Part shown: positions 35,040-43,351 of the stretch, in pieces
How the letters are laid out: each line of letters begins with the position of its first letter
Position numbering within the stretch: position 1 is the stretch's first letter
Assembly: GCA_016707075.1 (NCBI GenBank)
Contig: JADJII010000011.1
Coordinates: 62,001-126,000, forward strand
Length of the DNA: 64,000 nucleotides
Direction of reading: 5' to 3'
DNA from: Egaibacter danicus
GTDB taxonomy: Bacteria; Pseudomonadota; Gammaproteobacteria; Burkholderiales; Burkholderiaceae_C
Made by a program: the position numbers and the translations under genes
The notes under the pieces: model-generated
Told to the model about the DNA's origin: nothing
Database searches by the model: none
Seen by the model: only the letters and a program-made list of their open reading frames with translations

Positions 35040-35382
35040 TCAGGTGGTAATGCGCAGTCGTCCTCTCACATAGAAGACGGTCCAGTCACCGTAAAACTTG
35101 TTGTTGAACAAAACCATGTCGTCACTGACCGTCAGCGTGGGATCGACTTGGGTGGGAAAGTAGCGCTTGGCGTCAGTGTTTGACTCAAAACCCAGTTTGA
35201 TGTTGCTGGTGTAGGTGGTGTGCACGAAGGAAAGCCGCGTCCGATCAACGGTCCGTTGAAGCCCAATCCGTCATTTGGTCGTTCGGATCGTGTCTGCCTG
35301 TGAAATAAAACCAAGATACAAACCCGGTCTTGTCCGGCTTTGTGCCGTAGTCAGGAATAGGGTCGTTAGCAGCGACGTGCAT
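35040..35382 (-). pseudogene. Frameshifted small gene of unknown function
   Basis: A start with a good ribosome site (AGAGGAG) opens MHVAANDPIPDYGTKPDK and runs 45 codons to a stop at 35245. A second frame continues immediately as VDRTRLSFVHTTYTSNIKL to RGRLRITT at 35040. One base change in register joins them into a protein of about 110 residues. The composition (Thr, Tyr, Phe, Val, charged) looks genuine. I do not recognise a family. Confidence 0.5.
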
Positions 35383-35513
35383 GTTGGGCTCCTCTGATGA
35401 AAGGCGCCAAGGCTAGCTGTCGAGATCGCGTTTGTGACCCAGGGCTTTGCCTGGGTGACGCTAGCTGGATATATAGGCAGGATGGACGCTTGGCGGCATT
35501 TTGCCCAGTTTGA

Positions 35514-35574
35514 TGTGCCAAATCGACCTCTAGCCTGCACCAGATATGCGTGAGCAGCTATTAGATACATAGCA
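35514..35574 (+). repeat. Dispersed AGCTAT...ATAGC repeat, copy f
   Basis: The copy contains CGACCTCTAGCC, CAGATATGCGTGAGCAGC and TATTAGATACATAGCA. Confidence 0.8.
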
Positions 35575-35671
35575 ATTCACAGATACTTTCAGCACCTTCT
35601 TGACTCGTCCATGCTCCTCTGTTTGTAGCGTTTTGTTACAAGCCCATTCATACAGTCTTTGGCAGCCCATG

Positions 35672-35705
35672 GTTATCATGCGCGTTCAGCTACGGTAGTT
35701 GTAGC
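35672..35705 (+). repeat. Degenerate AGCTAT...ATAGC repeat, copy i
   Basis: Only the 3' half is recognisable: TTATCATGCGCGTTCAGC followed by TACGGTAGTTGTAGCA, which keeps a five-base hairpin (GCTAC with GTAGC). Confidence 0.45.
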
Positions 35706-35771
35706 AGCCGCATTGCCGCTTCCGGCGGTAACATCAGCGCACTAAATAATTAACCGAGGGCTTGGGCAACC

Positions 35772-36377
35772 ATGATCTTCAAGGAGTTGGACTCGTTCGA
35801 AAGCCAGAACGCGGACACGTTGGCCATTCATCGCGCGCAGGAGCAGATGACTTATTACCTGCGTCGCGCGTTTGGCACGAGTGAGGATGTGGATGCGCTG
35901 AGTGGCTTGCGGCTGAGCTCGGGCGGCATTGATGCGCAGGTTGACCATCTGGTGCTGCACCCGTATGGCATGGTGATTGTGGATTGCCAGAGTGTGCTGG
36001 GCGGTTTGCAGGTGCGCTACGACGGGCAGTGGATGCGCTGGCGCAACAGCAGCGCGGTGGCGATGCCGTCTCCCATTGAGCGGGTGTTTGCGCAGGCGTC
36101 GGCTTTCAAGCAGTTTCTGGACAAAAAGGTGAAGCAGCCGGGGTTTTTCAGCCGGGTGGAGATTGCGGTGCTGGTGGCGGTGCCGGACAAGGGCACGATT
36201 GAGTGGCCGTCCAGCGGTGCACTGTCGGTCGTTTGCAACGCCGATCAGGTGCCCAACCGGGTGCGAAAGCATGTGGAAGAGTGTGCTGGCCGGATGGCCG
36301 GGCCCGGTGTGCTGAATCTGGAGCAGCGCCACCGGCTGGCCGAGTTTTTGCACGCATCGCACAAACCACTGAGTTGA
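35772..36377 (+). CDS. NERD domain protein with degenerate active site (copy 1)
   Basis: This 201-residue protein matches the nuclease-related (NERD) domain: FKELDSFE at the start, then IDAQVDHLVLHPYGMVIVDC around 53-72, where the family has (E)IDHLVL..GV.VIEvKN. Asp58 is kept, but Glu is replaced by Asp71 and the catalytic Lys by Gln73, so nuclease activity is doubtful. The C-terminal LEQRHRLAEFLHASHK is shared with copy 2. No helicase or zinc domain is attached. Confidence 0.8.
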   Translation: MIFKELDSFESQNADTLAIHRAQEQMTYYLRRAFGTSEDVDALSGLRLSSGGIDAQVDHLVLHPYGMVIVDCQSVLGGLQVRYDGQWMRWRNSSAVAMPSPIERVFAQASAFKQFLDKKVKQPGFFSRVEIAVLVAVPDKGTIEWPSSGALSVVCNADQVPNRVRKHVEECAGRMAGPGVLNLEQRHRLAEFLHASHKPLS

Positions 36378-36392
36378 GGGTGTTTTTGGGCG

Positions 36393-36455
36393 TTTTGGGG
36401 TGCCAAATTGGCACTTGGACCGCACTGGATATGCGCGAGCAGCTATCAAAAGTGA
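36393..36455 (+). repeat. Dispersed AGCTAT...ATAGC repeat, copy g
   Basis: The copy contains CCAAATTGGCACTTGGACC, GGATATGCGCGAGCAGC and TATCAAAAGTGAAG. It lies between the two NERD paralogues; the closing ATAGC is degenerate. Confidence 0.7.
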
Positions 36456-36531
36456 AGCGTTTTGGACGCTTGCCCGAGTGGGGTGCTGCCGGGTAATATT
36501 GGAAGTTCAACAGCAGGGGCAAAATCTCGCC

Positions 36532-37214
36532 GTGATCTACAAGGAGTTGGACCCGTTCGAAGCCAAGGCCCAGGAGCAGATGGCCTACTACTTGCGCCGT
36601 GCGTTTGGCTCGAGCGGGGAGGTGGACGTGATCAACGGCCTGGTGCTGCGCTCGGGCGACATTCGTGCGCAGATGCACCACTTGGTGATTCATTCCTATG
36701 GTTTGCTGCTGATCGAAAACGTGGCGGTGCGCGGCACCATCAACATTGAGGCCGACTGGCAGTGGGTCAACATGCACCGCGGCGTGGCCAAGCCGATGCG
36801 CTCGCCGGTGACGGAGATCAAGCTGCAGGCGCTGGCGCTGGAGGCCTTTCTGGACAAGAAGGTCAAGCAAAAGAGTTTTTTCCACAGTCTGGAGCTGGAT
36901 GTGCTGGTGGCGGTGCCTGACACGCGCGCCATCCAGTGGGCTGAGGGCGGCGCTTTTCCCGAGGTGTGCAACGCAGATCAGGTGCCCACCGGGTGATAGA
37001 CCGTGTTGCCCAGTGCGGCCATGACGCCGGCAAGCCCGGCAAGCTGATTCCCGAACAGCGCCGCCGTCTGGCGGAGTTCTTGAGGGCGTCACACAAGATC
37101 TTGCCGCGGCTGGTGCCCAGTGCGGATGATCCGCTGTCCACCCGCGGTTCCGAACTGGGGCCGATGTCGGGCCCGACCTGGGCGCCGTCATCCCGCATTT
37201 CGGATCTGGGCTGA
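36532..37214 (+). pseudogene. NERD domain protein copy 2, frameshifted
   Basis: The GTG start (VIYKELDPFEAKAQEQM) aligns with the ATG of copy 1 (MIFKELDSFE). The frame runs to QVPTG and stops at 36996. The next frame continues IDRVAQCGHDAGKPGKLIPEQ and RRRLAEFLRASHK to 37214. Copy 1 reads CCCAACCGGG where copy 2 reads CCCACCGGG, a one-base loss in an A pair that explains the break. Both catalytic positions are changed (MHH for the Asp motif, IENVAV for ExK). Confidence 0.8.
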
Positions 37215-37278
37215 AACCGCCGGGGTTTACCGCCCGCCGTGGCTTGAATCCACGCCCATGTGCTCCACATAAGGAGTT

Positions 37279-38454
37279 ATGGCTTTAATTCCCCTTTTTC
37301 TGGTTTCCGGTTTGCTGCATGCTTATGTGGGCTGGCGCATTGGGCCGGCCCTTGGTGTTTTTGGTGGTGCCTTTTGGGGCGCGGAGGTCGCGCTGTGGTT
37401 GCTGCTGGCCGTATCCACCGCACTGGTGCCCATGGGCCTGGTGGCGCGGCGCTTCGCCAAACCACCGGCATCGGACGTGCTGACCTGGCTGGGGCTGCTG
37501 TTCATGGGGCTGATGTCGTCACTGCTGGTGCTGACGGTGCTGCGCGACGTGCTGTTGCTGGCGGCAGGTGCGCTGGCTCTGGTGTGGCCGCAGGAGTTTG
37601 TCGCTGACGGTCTGACCTTGTGGAGTGCGGTGGCAGTGCCGTTGCTGGGCCTGGGCGTGACGGCTTTGGGCTACTGGAATGCGCGGCGCACGGCCGGCGT
37701 GGTGCGGGTGGATGTGCCAATTGCCGGTTTGCCGGCTGATCTGCACGGTTTTACCGTGGCGCAGATCAGCGACATTCACGTGGGGCCGACCATCAAGAAC
37801 GGTTATCTGCAGCGCATTGTGTCTGCGGTGAACGCGCTGGGGGTGGATCTGGTGGCCATTACCGGGGACCTGGTGGATGGCAGTGTGAAAGATCTTTCCG
37901 GCCATGTGGCGCCGCTATCCGGCCTGACCTCGCGCCACGGCACCTATTTTGTGACGGGCAACCATGAGTATTACTCGGGCGCCCACGCGTGGATTGACGA
38001 ACTTCGGCGCCTGGGCGTGCAGGTGCTGATGAATGAGCATGTGGTGCTGAACCATGGTGACCCGAAGCGGGAAGCCAGCACAGCCATGCTGGTTGTGGCA
38101 GGGGTGAGTGATTACTCAGCACACCATTTTGATGAAACCCACCGCAGCGACGCCAAGGCCGCCATGGATGGCGCGCCTGAGCATGCGGGGTTTCGGCTGC
38201 TGTTGGCGCACCAGCCGCGCAGTGCGGCGGGCGCAGCGCAGGCAGGGTTTGATTTGCAGCTGTCAGGCCATACGCATGGCGGGCAATTCTGGCCGTGGAA
38301 CCACTTTGTGCGGTTTCAGCAGCCGTTCACCGCGGGGCTGCACAAGCTGCAGGACCTGTGGGTTTACACCAGCCGGGGCACGGGTTATTGGGGACCGCCC
38401 AAGCGCTTTGGTGCGCCATCGGAAATCACGCACCTGCGGCTGGTGGCGGCCTGA
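37279..38454 (+). CDS. Membrane-anchored calcineurin-like metallophosphoesterase
   Basis: This 391-residue protein has four N-terminal membrane segments (residues 1-145) and a cytoplasmic metallophosphoesterase domain with all metal motifs: DIHVG (about 166-170), GDLVDG (199-204), GNHEYY (231-236) and GHTHGGQ (about 330-336). It is YkuE/YaeI-like; such enzymes hydrolyse phosphodiesters in lipid or nucleotide substrates, but the substrate is not known here. A strong AAGGAG precedes the start. Confidence 0.92.
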   Translation: MALIPLFLVSGLLHAYVGWRIGPALGVFGGAFWGAEVALWLLLAVSTALVPMGLVARRFAKPPASDVLTWLGLLFMGLMSSLLVLTVLRDVLLLAAGALALVWPQEFVADGLTLWSAVAVPLLGLGVTALGYWNARRTAGVVRVDVPIAGLPADLHGFTVAQISDIHVGPTIKNGYLQRIVSAVNALGVDLVAITGDLVDGSVKDLSGHVAPLSGLTSRHGTYFVTGNHEYYSGAHAWIDELRRLGVQVLMNEHVVLNHGDPKREASTAMLVVAGVSDYSAHHFDETHRSDAKAAMDGAPEHAGFRLLLAHQPRSAAGAAQAGFDLQLSGHTHGGQFWPWNHFVRFQQPFTAGLHKLQDLWVYTSRGTGYWGPPKRFGAPSEITHLRLVAA

Positions 38455-38590
38455 GGCGGCAATTCCACAACACTTAAGGGATGAAATGCAGGCTTGGCGC
38501 GGGCTTGCTGTTGCCAAAAGGCCACTTGAACGATGCGCGATGATATAACCGTGGGATTCTAAAAATACGGCTGATTCCGTTTCCCACGCC

Positions 38591-38968
38591 ATGGATTGTC
38601 TCCCGCACATTCACGTTGCTGCCATTCACGACAGCGCAGGTTTTCAGTCAGCAACTCCCGGTATCGGGGTGTTTTGTACCCGGGAGAAAGAAAACTCCTC
38701 CGCCATCATGGGGGCGGGCATTCTGGAGAACAGCCTGGGCAGGACCAGCGTTTACGGCATGTACGGCTGGCGGCCGCTGTCGGTAGGCCCCGTGAAGCTG
38801 GGAGCTTTTGGCGGGGTCATTACCGGCTACAAGAAATCAGCAGACGTGTTTGTGGGCGTGAGCGCATCCGTGCCATTCAGTTGGGGTGAGGTGCATTTGC
38901 TGTTGCTCCCCAATGTGCCCAGCATTTCACCAACCACGCTCGGACTGTCGTTTACAGTTCGGTTCTAA
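38591..38968 (+). CDS. Predicted outer-membrane barrel protein (paralogue B), N-terminus uncertain
   Basis: The 125-codon frame contains a barrel pattern (NPGIG-like TPGIGVFC, AGILENSLGRTSVYGMYGW, WRPLSVGPVKLGAFGGVITGY, TLGLSFTVRF) shared with the protein at 29871. There is no signal peptide in the drawn frame and none was found in other frames directly upstream, so the start is uncertain or the gene has lost its export signal. Function unknown. Confidence 0.7.
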   Translation: MDCLPHIHVAAIHDSAGFQSATPGIGVFCTREKENSSAIMGAGILENSLGRTSVYGMYGWRPLSVGPVKLGAFGGVITGYKKSADVFVGVSASVPFSWGEVHLLLLPNVPSISPTTLGLSFTVRF

Positions 38969-39001
38969 ACGGCCGATATGTCGTGAGTCGGACATATACG
39001 C

Positions 39002-40558
39002 ATGACAGACTCCAAAGCCCCAGCCAAGAAACCATTCGAGATTGCCCGTGAAGCGCTGATGCAGCTCACGGCGCGCAAACTGGTACCGACGCCGCTCAAC
39101 TACCAGGCGGTCTATAACGAGATTGCCGGCATTCCCAATGTGCAGCCATTTCCGGAAGAGCCTTTGCGCCAGCTGGCTGCGGAGCTGCCGGCCAGAAACC
39201 CGGGTCAGGAGAAACAGCTGGCCCTGCTGGATTCGGCCATTGGCCGGCGTTCATGGGCGGGCGTGCAAAACGCGATGGTGGCCTACGTGGGTTTTGGCAT
39301 GCCCAGCCCATCCTCCATGCCGGCGCCACTGTCGGCATCGGGTCCGCCGACGCCAGTAGCGCCCGCTCTCACAGCAGATTTTCTGGAGCAGATTGCCCGG
39401 CTGATTGAGCATATGCAGCCCGCGCTGGGAACGGACGATGCACGGTTTGCCGAGCAGACCCAGGCCGTGGTGAAGGCGTTGCGCCGGACCGATGCCGACC
39501 TGACGGAAACCAAGATGCTGCTGGCCAACTACAGCCACCGCGTGTCGTTCACGGCGGAAGACCAGGCCGAGATCAAGGCCAACCTGTTGCGGCTGCTGCA
39601 CCTGATTTTTCAGAACATTGGCGAGCTGAGTCTGGATGACCGCTGGCTGAAGGGCCAGATTGACGGGCTGATGGTGGCGTCAACGCCGCCGCTCTCCCTG
39701 CGCCGGCTGGATGATCTGGAGGGTCGTCTGAAAGATGTGATCTTCAAGCAGACCGAAGCCAAGGGCCGCGCGCTGGAGGCACAGGAAGAAATGCGCCAGA
39801 TGTTGCTGACGTTCATCGAACGTTTGTCGCAGATGTCGGACTCGACCAGCGTGTTCCAGTCCAAGCTGGAAGAAAACGCGCGCCTGATCGAGCAGGCCAA
39901 AACGCTGGCCGAGATTGCACCCGTGCTGAAAGAAGTGGTGGGCGCAACCCGTGGCATGGCGCGCGACAGCCTGAGCACGCGCGACGAGCTGCGCAACATG
40001 CGCGAGAAAACCCTGAACACCGACGCCGAGATCGCCAAGCTGCACCAGGAGCTGGACCGGGTGAGCACGCTGGCGCGGCATGACACGCTCACTGGCGCGC
40101 TGAACCGCAAGGGGCTGGATGAGGCGGTGAAACGTGAGGTGTCCAGCTTCCGGCGCAAGGAAACACCGCTGAGTGTGGGCCTGCTGGACATTGACAATTT
40201 CAAGCAGCTCAACGACCGGCTGGGACATGCCACGGGTGACGTGGCGCTGGCGCATTTGTCCAAGGTGGCACGTGAGTGCATGCGCCCGCAGGATACGCTG
40301 GCGCGTTATGGCGGCGAAGAATTCGTGATTCTGTTCCCGGACACGCCGCTGGACCGGGCAATGGATGCCATGACACGTTTACAGCGCGAGTTGACGACGC
40401 GGTTCTTTCTGGCAGGGACCGAGAAGATCCTGATCACGTTCAGTGCCGGTGTGGCGCAGCTGGCGCCTGACGAGTCTGGCGAAGACGCCATCAAGCGGGC
40501 CGACCAGGCCATGTATCTGGCCAAGCGGGCGGGCAAGAACCGCGTGCTGGGGGCCTGA
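39002..40558 (+). CDS. GGDEF diguanylate cyclase
   Basis: This 518-residue cytoplasmic protein ends in a GGDEF domain (about 350-515) with active motif YGGEEFVIL and the DTLTGALNRKGL N-terminal box. It makes cyclic di-GMP. An RxxD inhibitory site was not evident upstream of GGEEF. The N-terminal 300 residues contain a helical, coiled-coil-rich region (ETKMLLANYSHRV, EEMRQMLLTFIERL) seen in other betaproteobacterial cyclases without a named sensor. No membrane segment. Confidence 0.93.
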   Translation: MTDSKAPAKKPFEIAREALMQLTARKLVPTPLNYQAVYNEIAGIPNVQPFPEEPLRQLAAELPARNPGQEKQLALLDSAIGRRSWAGVQNAMVAYVGFGMPSPSSMPAPLSASGPPTPVAPALTADFLEQIARLIEHMQPALGTDDARFAEQTQAVVKALRRTDADLTETKMLLANYSHRVSFTAEDQAEIKANLLRLLHLIFQNIGELSLDDRWLKGQIDGLMVASTPPLSLRRLDDLEGRLKDVIFKQTEAKGRALEAQEEMRQMLLTFIERLSQMSDSTSVFQSKLEENARLIEQAKTLAEIAPVLKEVVGATRGMARDSLSTRDELRNMREKTLNTDAEIAKLHQELDRVSTLARHDTLTGALNRKGLDEAVKREVSSFRRKETPLSVGLLDIDNFKQLNDRLGHATGDVALAHLSKVARECMRPQDTLARYGGEEFVILFPDTPLDRAMDAMTRLQRELTTRFFLAGTEKILITFSAGVAQLAPDESGEDAIKRADQAMYLAKRAGKNRVLGA

Positions 40559-40565
40559 GGCGGCC

Positions 40566-41144
40566 ATGACGTATCTGATTCTGGGGCTGATCATTTTTCT
40601 GGGTGTGCACTCGGTGCGCATCGTGGCGGATGGCTGGCGTACACGAATGCTGGCACAGGTGGGGGAGCGCGTCTGGAAGGGTGTTTACTCGCTGCTGTCG
40701 CTGCTGGGGTTTGGCCTGATCATCTGGGGCTTTGGTGTTGCGCGTGAAACGCCGGTGATGCTGTGGATGCCACCGGTTGGCATGCGCCATGCGGCTTCCC
40801 TGCTGACGCTGGTGGCATTTGTGCTGTTGGCGGCGGCCTATGTGCCGGGCAATGCGCTCAAGGCGCGTTTTCACCACCCGATGGTGCTGGGCGTCAAGAC
40901 CTGGGCGCTGGCGCATCTGCTGGCCAATGGCAGCGTGGCGCATGCGGTGCTGTTCGGCTCATTTCTGGTCTGGGGCGCGCTGGATTTCATGGCGGCCCGC
41001 CGGCGTGACCGTGCGCAGGGTACGCAATACCCGGCTGGTGATGTGGCGAGTACCGTTACCGCTGTACTGGCAGGGGCTGTTGCCTGGGGCGTGTTTGCGT
41101 TTGTGTTGCACGGCCTGCTGATCGGGATACGGCCCGTCGCCTGA
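40566..41144 (+). CDS. NnrU family membrane protein
   Basis: This 192-residue protein has six hydrophobic segments and the NnrU motifs LIIFLGVHSVRI at the start and KTWALAHLLANGSVAHAVLFG with conserved His residues. NnrU relatives occur with denitrification genes and with isoprenoid modification; the role here is unclear. It begins seven bases after the cyclase stop, so it is probably co-transcribed. Confidence 0.9.
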   Translation: MTYLILGLIIFLGVHSVRIVADGWRTRMLAQVGERVWKGVYSLLSLLGFGLIIWGFGVARETPVMLWMPPVGMRHAASLLTLVAFVLLAAAYVPGNALKARFHHPMVLGVKTWALAHLLANGSVAHAVLFGSFLVWGALDFMAARRRDRAQGTQYPAGDVASTVTAVLAGAVAWGVFAFVLHGLLIGIRPVA

Positions 41145-41168
41145 GGCCGTCATTTTGCGGGCTCTCTT

Positions 41169-41378
41169 CTAGGGAGTCAGAATCCACTGGATGATGAACT
41201 TGGCGGCAAAGCCCACCATGCCGAACGCCAGACCCAGAAACAGCACAAAGGTGCCGAATTTGCCGGCCTTGGATTCCCAGGCCAGGTGTCCGATGATGAA
41301 CAGCATGTAGAGCATGAAGGCGCCCACGCCGAAGGAAAGGCCAAAGCCGGCGATCTGCTCTTCAGAAAAACCAAACAT
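41169..41378 (-). CDS. DUF2788 small membrane protein
   Basis: This 69-residue protein has two transmembrane helices (residues 11-30 and 42-65) and the sequence MFGFSEEQIAGFGLS typical of DUF2788. Its start overlaps the stop of the DUF2189 gene. Function unknown. Confidence 0.85.
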   Translation of the reverse strand: MFGFSEEQIAGFGLSFGVGAFMLYMLFIIGHLAWESKAGKFGTFVLFLGLAFGMVGFAAKFIIQWILTP

Positions 41379-42274
41379 CAGTGGCCACCCGTCTCACTGG
41401 CAGGTGCGGCATTTGCTTCGGTTTCACGCAGGGGCACGCCGGAGACGTCCACCAGATCGCGGTAGGCATGCCAGCTGGCATGTCCGAGCATGGGAATGAC
41501 GGCAATCAGCCCCAGCAGCAGCGAACCCAGCCCCAGCAGTGTGAAAAGCATGATCAGGCCGGACCACACCGCCATGGTCACGGGGTTGGCCAGCACGGCC
41601 TGCCAGCTGGTCAGTACTGCCTGCAACAGTGTGACCCGCCGGTCCAGCAACAGCGGCATGGCTACGACGCTGGAAGCAAACATGGGGGCCGCCATCAGGC
41701 CACCCATCGCCAGCCAGAGTTCGAACAGCCAGCCATGGCGGGCCAGCACCACGTGCTGAACGAAGTCCAGCGGGGTATGAATGGGCGCGGGAGCCAGCAG
41801 TGTGATAAGGGCCGCCGACGTGAGCACCCAGCCCGTGGCCGCCAGCGCCAGCAGCGCGCCAAACTGCACCATGCACCAATAGTCATTGCCCCATTTGTTG
41901 AAGTGGCTGCCCTGCCAGTTCAGCCAGGTTTTGAGTACGACGCGGTAGTCGGCTTTTTCACCCCGCTCCAGCGCGCGGCTCAGGGCATACAGACTGGTTG
42001 CCAACACCGGCGCCACCACCAGAAAGCCGGACAGCGCGCCAGACAGCAGCCAGAAGCGGTTGTGCGCCACAGCGACGATGGCCGCACCAAAAAACGCCAG
42101 CGCAAGGCCGTGGGCAAAACTGACCCAGCCTGCTCGGGCCATGTCGCGCCAGGCAAGCACCAGCCAGACGAAGGGCTGTTGGGGGCTGATGGAGCGTACG
42201 ACCGGCAGGGCTGAAGGGGCTGATGGCACGGGAGGGACTGTTGTGGTGGCGAAAGCCAAAGTGTACCTGCGCAT
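41378..42274 (-). CDS. DUF2189 family membrane protein
   Basis: This 298-residue protein has six hydrophobic segments and the DUF2189 pattern (QPFVWLVLAWRDMARAGW near residue 33, ALSRALERGEKADY, GNDYWCMVQFG). I placed the start at an ATG; a GTG 18 bases upstream is in frame. The function is unknown. It is divergent from the glutaredoxin-like gene. Confidence 0.85.
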   Translation of the reverse strand: MRRYTLAFATTTVPPVPSAPSALPVVRSISPQQPFVWLVLAWRDMARAGWVSFAHGLALAFFGAAIVAVAHNRFWLLSGALSGFLVVAPVLATSLYALSRALERGEKADYRVVLKTWLNWQGSHFNKWGNDYWCMVQFGALLALAATGWVLTSAALITLLAPAPIHTPLDFVQHVVLARHGWLFELWLAMGGLMAAPMFASSVVAMPLLLDRRVTLLQAVLTSWQAVLANPVTMAVWSGLIMLFTLLGLGSLLLGLIAVIPMLGHASWHAYRDLVDVSGVPLRETEANAAPASETGGH

Positions 42275-42306
42275 AATGCGGGCTTTGCACACCGAAAGAA
42301 GTTACC

Positions 42307-42672
42307 ATGCCACGCCCTATCCTGGATGAATCCCGTATTCACGCTGCGATTCGCAACAAGGTCGCCTCGCATCATCAGGACATCGTGAACGAGGTGCAGG
42401 CAGCAGTTGCCGCCAACCCGGTCGTGGTGGTGGGCATGAGCCAGAACCCGATGCCGCGTAAGGCGCGCCGTCTGCTGGATGCGGCCAATGTGCCCTACCG
42501 TTATCTGGAATACGGCAGTTATCTCAACAACTGGCGTAAACGCAACGCACTGAAAATGTGGACCGGCTGGCCCACATTTCCCATGATTTTTGTCAAAGGC
42601 ACGCTGGTGGGCGGTGCCGTTGATCTGGAAAAACTGATTGCCAGCGGAGAGCTGGCAACCCTGCTGACCTAG
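42307..42672 (+). CDS. Glutaredoxin-like protein lacking the active-site cysteine
   Basis: This 121-residue protein follows the monothiol Grx/Grx4 pattern: VVVVGMSQNPMPRKARRLL (residues 39-57) where Grx4 has FMKGxPxxPxCGFS, then YRYLEYG and WPTFPMIFVKGTLVGGAVD (about 88-106) with the glutathione-binding TxP and GG motifs. No cysteine exists anywhere in the protein, so it cannot do thiol exchange or ligate an iron-sulfur cluster in the Grx4 way. A glutathione-binding or scaffold role is possible. Confidence 0.88.
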   Translation: MPRPILDESRIHAAIRNKVASHHQDIVNEVQAAVAANPVVVVGMSQNPMPRKARRLLDAANVPYRYLEYGSYLNNWRKRNALKMWTGWPTFPMIFVKGTLVGGAVDLEKLIASGELATLLT

Positions 42673-42673
42673 T

Positions 42674-43168
42674 TCAGCTCTTGCCCATCATCGGGCCATG
42701 ACCCATCATGCCGCCGCCGTGGCGTCCGCCACGCTGGCCGCTATGGTTCATATGCTCGGCGTCAAACACCTTCTTTTGCTCTGCGTTCAGCGCGGCGTAG
42801 AAGGCCTTGGTGGCGTCGGCCCGTTTGTTCATCTCGACATCCCGTGTGGCACGCATGGTCTTCATGAAGTCGATGCGTTCGGGCGTGGTCATTTTCTCAA
42901 TGGCCGCACGGTCGGGATGTGCAGCCGCCTGGGCGGCGGGCGGTTTCATGGCGCCGGTATAAGCGGTCCATGCGCCTTCCTGAGCAGGCGTGAGCTTGAG
43001 CTTGGCCTTGAGGTCATCCTGGCGCTTGACCATCATTTGCTGCATCTTGGCCGGGTCACCCTGGCCGTGACGCATGCCACCCTCATGGCCCATGCCCTGT
43101 GCAACAGCGGTGAAGCCCACTGTGGCGAGCAAGCCGGCGATCAACAGGGGTTTGAATACGGATTTCAT
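42674..43168 (-). CDS. Spy/CpxP-like periplasmic LTXXQ protein
   Basis: This 164-residue protein has a signal peptide (LLIAGLLATVGFTAVAQG) and the LTXXQ-type helix (LKLTPAQEGAWTAY, about 58-71). It is rich in Met, His and Gly at both ends (GMGHEGGMRHGQGD, and a GGGMMGHGPMMGK tail), which could bind copper. Spy-type proteins are periplasmic chaperones or metal-stress sensors. Convergent with the glutaredoxin-like gene, one base apart. Confidence 0.88.
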   Translation of the reverse strand: MKSVFKPLLIAGLLATVGFTAVAQGMGHEGGMRHGQGDPAKMQQMMVKRQDDLKAKLKLTPAQEGAWTAYTGAMKPPAAQAAAHPDRAAIEKMTTPERIDFMKTMRATRDVEMNKRADATKAFYAALNAEQKKVFDAEHMNHSGQRGGRHGGGMMGHGPMMGKS

Positions 43169-43302
43169 ATACGCTTCCTTTTTCAGTTAAGAAGCCTGAG
43201 AGCGCAAATGCGTTATCAGGTTGAAAAGAAGTTTGCGCGCCCCGTGTATCTGCCAGATGGCTGTTCGATAAGAGTTTGTAAAGTTTTGATGCCGGGCCGT
43301 CC

Positions 43303-43331
43303 CAAAGCAAAACGGCCCCACAGGGGGGCCG
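43303..43331 (-). terminator. Rho-independent terminator of the DUF2892 gene
   Basis: On the minus strand a seven-base-pair GC stem (CGGCCCC/GGGGCCG, loop CCTGT) is followed by TTTTGCTTT, 20 bases after the stop. Confidence 0.75.
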
Positions 43332-43351
43332 CGATGCGTGGGGGTAGTTGT

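Larger units (their letters stand above)
35383..35771. other. Gene-free stretch with repeats and a hairpin
   Basis: This 389-base interval contains no convincing gene. It has a perfect seven-base hairpin (ACCCAGG/CCTGGGT, 35437-35456) flanked by two GCTAGCTG copies (35412 and 35461), repeat copy f (35514-35574) and a decayed repeat-like segment (35672-35705). The end provides the leader of the first NERD gene. Confidence 0.5.

Noticed and set aside
35412..35468. Hairpin with flanking GCTAGCTG as a possible attachment site or IS end
   Set aside because: GCTAGC is self-palindromic and no integrase, transposase or target duplication is near.
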